Assembly (NCBI GenBank): GCA_037693485.1 | Contig: CM075348.1 | Coordinates: forward strand, 32,296,501 to 32,360,500 | Source: Kitagawia praeruptora | Lineage: Eukaryota > Streptophyta > Magnoliopsida > Apiales > Apiaceae | Direction of reading: 5' to 3' | DNA: 64,000 nucleotides | Part shown: positions 55,976 to 64,000 of the stretch, one piece after another | How positions within the stretch are numbered: the first letter of the stretch is position 1 | Layout: every line of letters starts with the position of its first letter | Notes under the pieces: generated by a model | The model's input: the letters and a program-made list of their open reading frames with translations, nothing else | Database searches by the model: none | What the model was told of the DNA's origin: nothing | Position numbers and translations under genes: made by a program

Positions 55976-58900
55976 CTAGAAATTTAACATTCCTAACTCA
56001 CTTACTAATCTACCGAATGTAGTTTCATCAAGTGGTTTAGTTAGAATATCTGCAAGCTGTTTGTCAGTAGGAACAAAATGAAGTTCCACAGTACCATTCT
56101 CAATATGTTCTCTAATAAAATGATACCTGACATCAATATGCTTAGTCCTTGAATGTTGAACTGGATTTTCTGCAATTTTAATAGCACTAGTATTATCACA
56201 AAACATAGGAATATTACTAAGTGTCATACTATAATCCATCAACTGATTTCTTATCCAAAGGAGCTGTGCACAACAACTGCCTGCTGCTATATACTCAGCT
56301 TCTGCAGTTGAAGTTGAGATAGATTGTTGCTTCTTGCTTGCCCAAGAAATCAATCTGTTTCCCAAAAATTGACATGTACCTGTAGTGCTTTTCCTGTCTA
56401 TCTTACACCAAGCATAATCAGAGTCTGAATAGCAAATTAGGAAGAAATCAGATTCTCTAGGGTACCACAAACCAAGATTTGGAGTTCCTTTGAGATATTT
56501 AAAAATTTTCTTCACAGCAATTAAATGAGATTCCTTAGGATCACTTTGGAATCTAGCACATAAACAGGTAGAAAACATTATATCTAGTCTACTTGCAGTT
56601 AGATATAACAATGAGCCTATCATGCCTCTATAACTAGTATTATCCACACTCTTTCCCTTAGGATCAGAGTCTAGTTTAGTGGCTGTTGCCATGGGTGTTT
56701 TTGCAACTGCACAGTCTTGAAAGTCAAACCTTCTTAAAAGATCTTTGATATACTTTGACTGATTAATGAAAATACCAGTCTCAGTTTGTTTGACCTGCAA
56801 GCCTAAGAAATAATTTAATTCACCCATCATGCTCATCTGATATTTAGACTGCATAAGCTTGCTAAACTTAGCACATAACTTTTCATTAGTAGAACCAAAA
56901 ATAATATCATCAACATAAACTTGAACTAAAAGCAATTCACCTTTTATCTTTCTAAAGAATAGAGTTTTGTCAATTGTACCTCTTGTGAAGCCATTTTCAA
57001 GAAGAAATTTAGACAAAGTCTCATACCATGCTCTTGGTGCCTGCTTTAGTCCATAGAGTGCCTTGTCAAGTTTGTAGACATGATTTGGAAATTTTGGATC
57101 AACAAATCCAGGTGGCTGTTCCACATACACTTCCTCATCAAGTTTGCCATTTAGAAAAGCACTCTTTACATCCATCTGGTATACCTTGAATTTTGATTGA
57201 GCTGCTAATGCAAGAAACATTCTGATTGCTTCCAATCTTGCTACAGGTGCAAAGGTCTCATCATAATCAATGCCTTCTTCCTGAGAATAACCCTTGGCCA
57301 CCAGTCTTGCTTTGTTTCTTACAATCATACCAGATTCATCTAGCTTGTTTCTGAAAACCCATCTTGCACCAACAATAGATCTATCTTTAGGTCTTGGTAC
57401 CAGTTTCCAGACTTTGTTTCTCTCAAACTCATTTAACTCCTCCTGCATTGAAATTACCCAATCAGGATCCTGTAAGGCTTCTTCAACCTTCTTAGGTTCA
57501 TTTTTTGAGAGAAAGCAACTATACAAGCATTCATTTTGAATTGATCTTCTAGTTCGAACACCACTATTTGGATCACCAATAATCAAATCTTCAGTATGAT
57601 CCATTGTCCATTTTCTAACAGGTGGTAGATTGACTCTGCTAGTCTCTCCCCCTATGTTAGTGGTATCTCTTGTAGAAGAATTCTCTCTGCCTTCAATAAC
57701 TCCCCTTTGATCAATAGAATCAGTAGATTCCATATTGCTGCTAGTTACTGATCTTTCCTCAGTAGACTCTGAAAGATCAGTTCCTGATGGAGTAGACTTT
57801 GAATAGCTAGTCTGCTCCTGATGATCACTGTGTTCTCTTTGATTTATTTGCTCCCCCTCAACAGTAGCATTCCTTTGAGAAGCAATAGAAATTTCTTCTG
57901 GAGAACCTTCATCATCACTGGAGAGTATCTCAGAATTCTTCAGATTTTCAAATTCCAATTTGTCATGGCTTTCATCAGTTTGCAGAATTCCAAATTTCTT
58001 ATTATCAAATGCAACATGAATTGATTCCATAACAATGTGAGTTCTGAGATTATAAACTTTGAAGGCCTTAGATGCTGAATATCCTAGAAAAATTGCTTCA
58101 TCCGATTTGGCTTCAAATTTTCCAAGTTGTTCTGGATGAACTTTTAGGACATAGCACTTGCATCCAAAGATGTGAAAGTATTTCACACTTGGTTTCTTTC
58201 CTTTGATCATCTCATAGGGAGTTTTTCCATGACTATTTACCAAGGTACATTTTTGAGTGAAACATGCAGTGTTAATAGCTTCTGCCCAAAAATAGGTTGG
58301 AAGTTTTGCATCTGCAAGCATGGTTCTTGATGCCTCTATGAGAGTCATGTTCTTTCTTTCCACTACACCATTCTGCTGAGGTGTACCAGGTGCAGAAAAC
58401 TGTTGAGTGATTCCATTGTCTGCACAATACTCCTCCATTGCAGAATTCTTGAATTCTGTACCATTGTCACTCCTAAGTACTTTGACTTTGTAGTTAGAGC
58501 TATTCTGAATATTCTTGACAAGTTCAATGATTTGCTGAGGAGCTTCATCCTTCTTGTGTAGAAAGAACACCCATGTGAACCATGTGAAATCATCCACTAT
58601 CACTAGAGCAAATCTTTTCTTGCTGATAGACATAATGTTTACTGGACCAAACAGATCAAGATGTAGCATGTGAAATGGTTCAGTAATTGAATTCTCAGTC
58701 TTGCTCTTGAAAGTGGTTCTTCTTTGCTTTCCAAGCTGACATGCATCACAAAGTCCATCTTGCACATAATTTGCCTCAGGTAGGCCTCTCACCAGATTGT
58801 GCTTAACAAGTTGATTAAGCTTCTTGAAGTTGAGATGTGAGAGCTTCTTGTGCCAATTCCAGCTTTCATCACTTGTTGCTTTGCTGTAGAGACATCTAAC

Positions 58901-59827
58901 AATTCCTTTAGATGTATCACTTAAGCTGGCTTCATATATGTTACCATGTCTTTGACCAGTTAGAACAATGTCTCCATTCTGCATATTCAAGATTTTGCAT
59001 CCTTCTCTGTCAAAGATTGATTTGTAACCTTTATCACTCAGTTGACTTATGCTTAAAAGAGTATGTTTCAAGCCTTCAACCAGTGCTACATTTTCTATGA
59101 TTACATTCCCCAAAACAATTGAGCCATATCCCAGAGTTTCTCCTTTGTTGCCATTTCCAAAAGATATTACTGGACCAGCTTTCCTCTCAAACTTTGTAAG
59201 CAGGGACTTCTTTCCAGTCATATGTCCAGAGCATCCACTGTCCAAGATAATTGAATGCTTCTTTCCTGTACCCTTAACAGAGGATGGAGAAGTTTTCTTT
59301 GGAGATCCAGGTTTGTCTGAAACATTTGCCATCAGTGCAATGTTGTCATAATCCAATTCATCTTCAGAATCACTGGAATCAGGCCAATCCTTCTGTGTGA
59401 CCATAAGTGCATTACCCTTTCCTGAATTCCTAGGCTTCTTACACTCACTAGCAAAGTGTCCAAGCTCACTGCAATTAAAGCACTTGATCTTGGCCTTATC
59501 AAGCTTGACAATTGTACCTTTGCCTTTGTCACTCTTCTTCTCATCCTTCTTTTGAAAAGGTCCTTTGCTAAATATTCTCCTGTTGAATCTTCCTTTCCTG
59601 AAAGCTTTAGCAAACATAGCAAAGAGTTCCTTCATCTCAGATTCAGAATCATTGTTGTTAGAGTCCATATCAGTAGTCTCTAACTCAGAACTTTCTTTGC
59701 TTTTCTTCTTCCTTGAGTTCTTTACAGCAATCTCTTCATGTTGTTCTTCCGGAAGCTTCTTTAATTCAGATTGAGCAGTAAGTGCAACAGTCTTCATCTT
59801 TCCTTCACTCATGCTTGTCAAGTTCAT
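55976..59827 (-). CDS. Sirevirus gag C-terminus and pol, 1283 codons
   Basis: The frame starts within the end of gag: zinc knuckle CFNCSELGHFASEC (residues 116-129). Then protease IILDSGCSGHMTG (Asp about 196), GAG-pre-integrase WHKKLSHLNFKKL, integrase with HLDLFGPV, RSDNGTEFKN and VVERKNMTL (D-D-E), reverse transcriptase with ARLVAKGYSQEEGIDYDETF, MDVKSAFLNG, YGLKQAPRAWY and VYVDDIIFGS, and RNase H with CYSDSDYAWCKIDRKSTTG, STAEAEYIAA and TKHIDVRYHFIREH. Slight departures from the family (TASRLDI for TASRPDI; YAWCK for YAGCK) suggest early drift, but no stop is present. The start Met at 59827 is just the first in this frame; gag normally supplies the upstream part. Confidence 0.9.
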   Translation of the reverse strand: MNLTSMSEGKMKTVALTAQSELKKLPEEQHEEIAVKNSRKKKSKESSELETTDMDSNNNDSESEMKELFAMFAKAFRKGRFNRRIFSKGPFQKKDEKKSDKGKGTIVKLDKAKIKCFNCSELGHFASECKKPRNSGKGNALMVTQKDWPDSSDSEDELDYDNIALMANVSDKPGSPKKTSPSSVKGTGKKHSIILDSGCSGHMTGKKSLLTKFERKAGPVISFGNGNKGETLGYGSIVLGNVIIENVALVEGLKHTLLSISQLSDKGYKSIFDREGCKILNMQNGDIVLTGQRHGNIYEASLSDTSKGIVRCLYSKATSDESWNWHKKLSHLNFKKLNQLVKHNLVRGLPEANYVQDGLCDACQLGKQRRTTFKSKTENSITEPFHMLHLDLFGPVNIMSISKKRFALVIVDDFTWFTWVFFLHKKDEAPQQIIELVKNIQNSSNYKVKVLRSDNGTEFKNSAMEEYCADNGITQQFSAPGTPQQNGVVERKNMTLIEASRTMLADAKLPTYFWAEAINTACFTQKCTLVNSHGKTPYEMIKGKKPSVKYFHIFGCKCYVLKVHPEQLGKFEAKSDEAIFLGYSASKAFKVYNLRTHIVMESIHVAFDNKKFGILQTDESHDKLEFENLKNSEILSSDDEGSPEEISIASQRNATVEGEQINQREHSDHQEQTSYSKSTPSGTDLSESTEERSVTSSNMESTDSIDQRGVIEGRENSSTRDTTNIGGETSRVNLPPVRKWTMDHTEDLIIGDPNSGVRTRRSIQNECLYSCFLSKNEPKKVEEALQDPDWVISMQEELNEFERNKVWKLVPRPKDRSIVGARWVFRNKLDESGMIVRNKARLVAKGYSQEEGIDYDETFAPVARLEAIRMFLALAAQSKFKVYQMDVKSAFLNGKLDEEVYVEQPPGFVDPKFPNHVYKLDKALYGLKQAPRAWYETLSKFLLENGFTRGTIDKTLFFRKIKGELLLVQVYVDDIIFGSTNEKLCAKFSKLMQSKYQMSMMGELNYFLGLQVKQTETGIFINQSKYIKDLLRRFDFQDCAVAKTPMATATKLDSDPKGKSVDNTSYRGMIGSLLYLTASRLDIMFSTCLCARFQSDPKESHLIAVKKIFKYLKGTPNLGLWYPRESDFFLICYSDSDYAWCKIDRKSTTGTCQFLGNRLISWASKKQQSISTSTAEAEYIAAGSCCAQLLWIRNQLMDYSMTLSNIPMFCDNTSAIKIAENPVQHSRTKHIDVRYHFIREHIENGTVELHFVPTDKQLADILTKPLDETTFGRLVSELGMLNF

Positions 59828-60472
59828 AAGCTCTCAGTTTTCCATATACTGCCTCTAATGATATTTCATCCAGATCATTAGCTTCCTCAATCGCAGATAT
59901 CTTCTCAATGTAGAAATCAGGCAAAGCTTTCATGAACTTTGTATTCATATCCTCCAAGTCATAATATTTACCATGCATAGCCATCTCATTGATGAGTTTT
60001 GTAAACTATCAAAGGTATCAGTAAGTGACTCACCAGACTTGGATTCAAAGTACTCATACTGTTGTATAAGTAGTGTCCTCATATTCTTCCTGACAGGCTT
60101 AGTTCCTTCACAATGAACCTTAAGATTGTCCCATATATCCTTAGCAGTTTTACAAGAGAGAACATAGTTAGTGAGAATAGAATCAAGACTGTTGAATAAT
60201 ATGTTTCTCACTTTAGCATCTTTAAGAACATTCTCCTTGTCCTTATCTGACCACTCAGATTTTGGCTTCTCTGCTGTATGTTCTGGAACAACCACACCAT
60301 CAACAGTTGCTTGTCTAACGACCTTTGTTGGAACAAAAGGTCCATCTCGAATTCTGTCAAGATAATCAGGATCTGTTGCTTCCAGATAATGCAACATCTT
60401 TACTTCCCATAGAGTATATTCGTTTCTCTTGAGCATAGGAATCATAGTATTCCCATCCTTGTAACCAGACAT
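59820..60472 (-). pseudogene. Sirevirus gag, frameshifted
   Basis: The ATG at 60472, about 38 bases after the primer site, opens a frame with NEYTLWEVKMLHYLEATDPD and AKDIWDNLKVHCEGTK, typical of UBN2-type copia gag. A one-base loss near 60007 shifts the frame so that the open run ends at 59945. The next frame carries the rest (LINEMAMHGKYYDLEDMN onward) to a stop near 59820, where another shift is needed to meet the pol frame. Gag is therefore not made intact from this copy. Confidence 0.82.
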
Positions 60473-60508
60473 GATTGCAGATCTTTATGATTATTCGAAA
60501 TCAACCTG

Positions 60509-60519
60509 CTCTGATACCA
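60509..60519 (-). other. Primer-binding site of the Sirevirus
   Basis: The minus strand reads TGGTATCAGAG, two bases inside the 5' LTR, complementary to initiator-Met tRNA. Confidence 0.88.
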
Positions 60520-60521
60520 AT

Positions 60522-61272
60522 TGTTAACTCAAATAACTTGTAGAAGGGGGGATTGAATTCAAGTTATATAATCGTGTCTGATTTTTGCTTGGTTATATGA
60601 ACAAGAATAAACGAATGAATCAAACTCTGTTTATATTAATAAGATCAAATAAAAACTCTACTAAAGGTGTACAAATACCTTTAGCAGCTGCTGACAATAC
60701 AAATCTATCTCTCTGTTTGTTTCGTACTCTCGAATACAAACCTTATACAGAGCTACGCACACGAACTTACGACTCACACTTGTTCGACTCTTTTTATAAT
60801 GATATAGAGAGAGTATTTATAATGCTTCCTATCAACTAATTACAGAAGGATAATCTATACATGACAATGTTCTGCCTTCCAGTTGATAGTTTCCATCAAT
60901 AGAAAATTCTTCCCTTCATAATATCTTTTTGCTTGTTTTTCAAACAACGATCTTGTTTTATAGCACTTGCCAGTTTCTGTAGCATCCATAATGACATCAT
61001 CAGTAACACGACTGATATCAGGATTCCCTCTTGCATCAGGATCTAACCATCCTATCAGTACTTGATCAGTATTTGACTTGACATATCAGGATTCGATCTC
61101 AGTTCCTGACATGTAGTACTTGATGCACTGTTCATTCCTGACTAAACTTTACAGATAACTGTCTATTACATATTTCCTATACAAAGTGCTAAATCCTTTA
61201 TAAATTAGGATATACAAGAAATATAAGTAAAATTCTATTCTTAACATCACAACTCATGAATTATTCCTAACA
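60522..61272 (-). repeat. 5' LTR of the Sirevirus
   Basis: Partner of 43999-44751, with a TATAAATA box (minus) at 60814-60821. Its 'tcctgatac' words recur in the internal 3' region. It ends cctaaca (plus) beside the duplicated aatca. Confidence 0.9.
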
Positions 61273-61277
61273 AATCA

Positions 61278-61498
61278 ATAGTAGATTGTTGTTGTATACT
61301 GATAGCTTGACTTTAGTCAACCAAGTGCAAAAAATCAGAGCAGGGTATCTTTTTGTAGAAGGTGATGATGATTGGAAGGAGTTGGTTGACAGCCCCTTCG
61401 TAAAAATTCATTACATTCAAAGAGAAGAATTACTTGGCGCAGATGAGCTAGCAAAAAAAGGGAGGGAAAGAAGTTTCATTCATTATTCATGGACTTAA
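61278..61498 (+). pseudogene. LINE ORF2 RNase H, second half
   Basis: It continues the domain broken at 43998: LLLYTDSLTLVNQ (third catalytic Asp), IHYIQREELLGADELAKKG (final Asp) and a stop after FIHYSWT. Combined with the part before the Sirevirus, all four acidic positions are accounted for, so the original LINE had a normal RNase H. Confidence 0.85.
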
Positions 61499-61777
61499 TT
61501 GGACCAGGATAAACGAGTAAGTCCAATGTTAACTTTGGCCAAAATTTATTCTAGATCTTTCTCTAAGTGTATAGCAATTCTTACATTTAATCTTAAGTGA
61601 GATTTTATGGGGAAGTATTCATAAGACTTCTCTCTATTGGTATTGGAAATATCAATGTCTTTACATTTGATTGGGGATGGTTCAGCTGTACAGTTGGGAA
61701 GCTAAACAGACACTTATGGTTCATTATATTAAGTGGTTCAACCTAGTCCCCTTTAATTCATTTCTTTCAAAGCTCAG
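61499..61777 (+). other. Inter-ORF spacer of the LINE
   Basis: 279 bp between ORF2 and the second RNase H-like frame. No frame. The length is close to the 370-bp spacer at the same place in the LINE at 12276. Confidence 0.5.
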
Positions 61778-62356
61778 ATGGAGAGAACTTGGGTCTTTCC
61801 TAAGAGGTCATACGTTAAGATAAACACACATGCAGTGCACTACTCTGAACATTTTCCAAACGGAAACAACTTTGGTCTAGGAGTGGTGATAAGAGATCAT
61901 AGGGGCTCAGTTGTTTTAATGGTATCTGGATCCATTAGAGGAGTCACAGCTCGAGCTAATGAACTCTGGGCCATGCTGGTTGGGCTTCACTGTGCCTTCT
62001 ATGAGAAGAAAGACTATGTTCAGATCGAAACTGACAATTCCGAAGCTGTGAGAGAATGGAAAGACTGGAGATGGTGGATCGATCCAAACCATGCAGGGGT
62101 TATCCAACAACTCCTTCAGAGAAACTGAGATCCGAACTTGGTGCTTGATGAGGCAGAAGTCATCAGGGGCAGTCAGAACATGCTAGCAAGGTTTCTGGCA
62201 GAGGATGGTGCTCGTAATAGAAGCAGGTTAGTTGCTTTTCGTAGGCCTTTTGGCAGGGTAAGAGATCTCTGGAGACTGGACATGGGCTTAGGGCCAGCAG
62301 AACCTCGTTACATGGTGGTGGATGAGGAAGACTTCGTTGATGCAGTGGCTTCATAA
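61778..62356 (+). pseudogene. Second RNase H-like frame downstream of LINE ORF2
   Basis: It begins MERTWVFPKRSYVKINTHAV, then FGLGVVIRDHRGSVVLMVSG, ARANELWAMLVGLHCAFYEK (Glu present), YVQIETDNSEAVREW (Asp present), a TGA at about 62126-62128, then NMLARFLAEDG and WRLDMGLGPAEPRY. It aligns segment by segment with 19121-19770. The first Asp position is His and the last is Arg, so catalysis is unlikely. One in-frame stop splits it. The tail motif L-D-M-G-x-G-P is shared with the other copy and is not part of the usual RNase H fold. Confidence 0.72.
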
Positions 62357-62479
62357 AGTATGGGAATGCAGAATAATGTCGATTAAGTTCAGCGCTGGGG
62401 TACAAGATCGAAGCTGGTTGGTCTGCAGTTGGCTCTTATTTGGCGAAGGGGTTTATTTTTAATTTTATTTCAGTTTTTA

Positions 62480-63765
62480 GTCGTTTAAGTAGAGTCGAGT
62501 CGAGTTCGTGTTTTTTTTTTCGAGTTCGAGCTTTTTTTTCACGAGTCGAGTCGAGCCTAAAATTTATCGAGCCTGAAATATGTGTTCGAACTCGACTCGT
62601 TTAATATACGAGTCGAGTTCGAGCTGTTATCGAGCTTTCGAGCTTATCGAGCTTTTAACCGAGCTTTCGAGCTTATCGAGTTTTGAAACGAGTTTCCGAG
62701 TTTTTATCGAGTTTCCGAGTTTTCGAGCTTATCGAGTTTTATCGAATTTTTCGAGTTTTTCGAGTTTTTACCGAGTTTTCGAGTTCTTATCGAGTTTTCG
62801 AGTTTATCGGGTTCTTATTGAGTTTTCGAGTTTATCGAGTTCTTGTCGAGTTTTCGAGTTTCGACTTAAGCTCCATGAAAACTATTTGTTATATTATTTC
62901 CCCAATTTTAAATGATAATAAACTTTCAAAATTTTACATTTTATGATTTCGATAATCAACTTTTCCAATCAATTAAGTAAACTTTTTGTTTATTATATTC
63001 TTATATTTACGGATAAATTATATCTTTAGTACAGATTATGCATATAAATATCTAAGCATTTAACTAGTAAACGATGATAATAAGAATAATAAAATGTGAA
63101 ATATTTTTTGACTATGAGCTCATATGTGTTATATTTTTTTCAAAATAGGCAAATAGGCACCCTACATCGAGAGTCATTAGTAATTTTATAAAATTTATTT
63201 ATAATTGAATAGAAGTATGGCATACAAGTCTATGATGTTACTATTTACTATACTATTTTGCTGCTTACTATCTTGTTGTTATGGTTTATAATTGTATGAA
63301 GATAAAATATATGGAAGTAAAATTCAGAAATCGAACTTGATTGCTATTTCATCAATTTATTATCTGCTAATTTAGATCGCCATTTTCATATTAGAACAAA
63401 TTTAATTCAAAATTTCACTAATTATACTAATAATATAATATTGCACATAACATATGAAAAAAAATAAAGTTAAGTTTAAAAGTAATTTTCATAAATAGTT
63501 GAGTGATGACAGTTAAATAATAAACACATTACTATTTTTAAGAAAAATAAAAAAAAATAATCGAGTTCGAGTTCGAGCCGAGTCGAGTTCGAGTTCGAGT
63601 TTATCGAGTCGAGCTCGAGTCGAGCTCCAAAAAACTCGGCTCGACTCGAGTTTTTAATCGAGTCTGAAAACGTGTTCGAACTCGAGCTCGAAAACGAGTT
63701 CGAGCCGAGTCGAGCCTATTTTTTCGAGTCGAGTTCGAGCCGACTCGGTTTAAATTACATCCCTA
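62480..63765. mobile_element. hAT-like repeat with tcgagttcgag arrays
   Basis: The right end is 'ttacatcccta', in reverse tagggatgtaa, like hAT termini. Left (62485-62865) and right (63555-63750) arrays consist of iterated 'tcgagttcgagc' and 'gagttttcgagtttatcg' words in opposite sense. The left terminus is diverged and no 8-bp duplication was found. Two overlapping plus frames inside (62580-62946) are products of the repeat and are not genes. Confidence 0.6.
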
Positions 63766-63951
63766 GCTATTCCTTTCATGGTTTTTCCAAACACCATGAC
63801 TGGTCTCAAAATTTCTCCTAAATTTTTAAGTGATTTGTACTTGGATTTTGTGTGTTTTAAGCCTGGGCTCTTTCCTAGGTCTTTCAACACATTATTGGGC
63901 TTTGGCCTTTATTAATATAATTTCCTTGCTTACCAAAAAAAAAAAAAAAAA
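63766..63951 (+). other. LINE 3' UTR end and poly-A tail
   Basis: 'gggctttggcctttattaat' followed by 'ataatttccttgcttacc' and 17 A residues (63935-63951), a typical end of plant L1-type LINEs. It fixes the plus orientation of the LINE starting near 42504. Confidence 0.85.
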
Positions 63952-64000
63952 GAAGAGTCACCCCGATTGTATAATTTTCCGTGTTATGGGTGTAATACAA

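Larger units (their letters stand above)
43999..61272 (-). mobile_element. Sirevirus-type Ty1-copia element (17.3 kb with a nested CACTA)
   Basis: Duplication aatca (43994-43998 and 61273-61277) with LTRs of about 751-753 bp, which differ at roughly 20 positions by eye (about 2.8%). Minus orientation: 5' LTR 60522-61272, initiator-Met primer site, gag, pol, then a long 3' region with an env-like frame, a feature of Sireviruses, and a purine tract before the 3' LTR. Removing the CACTA insertion leaves about 11 kb. Gag and the env-like frame carry frameshifts; pol is open. Confidence 0.9.
42504..63951 (+). mobile_element. 5'-truncated L1-type LINE, split by a Sirevirus and a hAT-like repeat
   Basis: ORF2 begins in the RT thumb near 42504 and is cut at 43998 by the Sirevirus. 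It resumes at 61278 in the same RNase H domain, continues through the second RNase H-like frame (61778-62356), is interrupted by the hAT-like repeat (about 62480-63765), and ends with TTATTAATATAATTTCC and a 17-base poly-A (63935-63951). The 5' boundary and target duplication could not be fixed. The LINE must predate both insertions. Confidence 0.82.

Noticed and set aside
62485..62865. CRISPR-like array of short repeats
   Set aside because: Repeat words vary, have no constant spacer length and occur inverted at the other end of the same element; the window is clearly plant nuclear DNA.
62580..62946. Overlapping plus frames of 111 and 87 codons rich in Ser, Phe, Glu and Arg
   Set aside because: They are direct translations of the iterated tcgag/ttatcgag words of a hAT-like repeat, open in more than one frame, with no start context or domain.

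Overview
The window looks like transposon-packed intergenic DNA from a eudicot plant nuclear genome. The reasons are L1-type plant LINEs with a zf-RVT and RNase H tail, Ty1-copia and Ty3-gypsy elements primed by initiator-Met tRNA, a Sirevirus-type giant copia element, CACTA, hAT, Mutator-like, Stowaway and Tourist elements, long (TA)n tracts, and no rRNA, tRNA or intact host gene. The species cannot be fixed from the sequence. Nearly every base with recognisable structure belongs to a mobile element, and several nests can be dated relative to one another from target-site duplications (TSDs) read directly in the sequence.

Layout. 1-2.6 kb: the end of a Mutator-like (MULE-like) element and a complete 1.3 kb fold-back element. 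3.0-8.5 kb: a complete copia element with an uninterrupted 1377-codon gag-pol (minus strand), TSD atttc. 8.7-11.3 kb: a Stowaway MITE, a fold-back repeat, and a hAT-type element carrying a nested element. 12.3-22.6 kb: a 5'-truncated LINE (minus, 17-bp TSD) split by a chromovirus gypsy element (12405-19039, TSD ccgac, one reading frame broken only by five TAG codons) and by a hAT element. 24.2-26.9 kb: (TA)n tracts holding two fold-back elements, one with satellite-like tandem repeats. 27.2-30.4 kb: a LINE with a 983-codon open reading frame. 30.8-33.4 kb: a non-coding LTR element (TRIM/LARD type) with an array of short palindromes. 33.6-39.6 kb: a dense series of MITEs and small DNA elements. 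39.6-42.5 kb: AT-rich DNA without recognised content. 42.5-63.95 kb: another LINE (plus) split by a 17.3 kb Sirevirus (43999-61272, TSD aatca), which is itself split by a 6.2 kb CACTA element (45512-51728, TSD atc), and by a hAT-like repeat near its 3' end.

Most interesting points. (a) Two different LINEs carry, about 300 bp downstream of the normal RNase H domain, a second RNase H-like reading frame that appears to have lost the first catalytic Asp. (b) The CACTA element holds intron-bearing exon fragments that resemble importin alpha (ARM repeats) and a G3BP-type NTF2 domain, all on one strand behind a 5'UTR-like leader. (c) The Sirevirus has a small antisense gene-like unit arranged head-to-head with its env-like frame. 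(d) Five small fold-back elements share a TIR theme and 9-10 bp TA-rich target duplications; three of them carry a conserved GC palindrome (GCCCCTRGCGGGGCC) near the right end, and a near-identical palindrome occurs in two unrelated-looking MULE-like elements.

All family assignments are by motif reading without database searches. Exon borders, ends of decayed elements and divergence counts are approximate.
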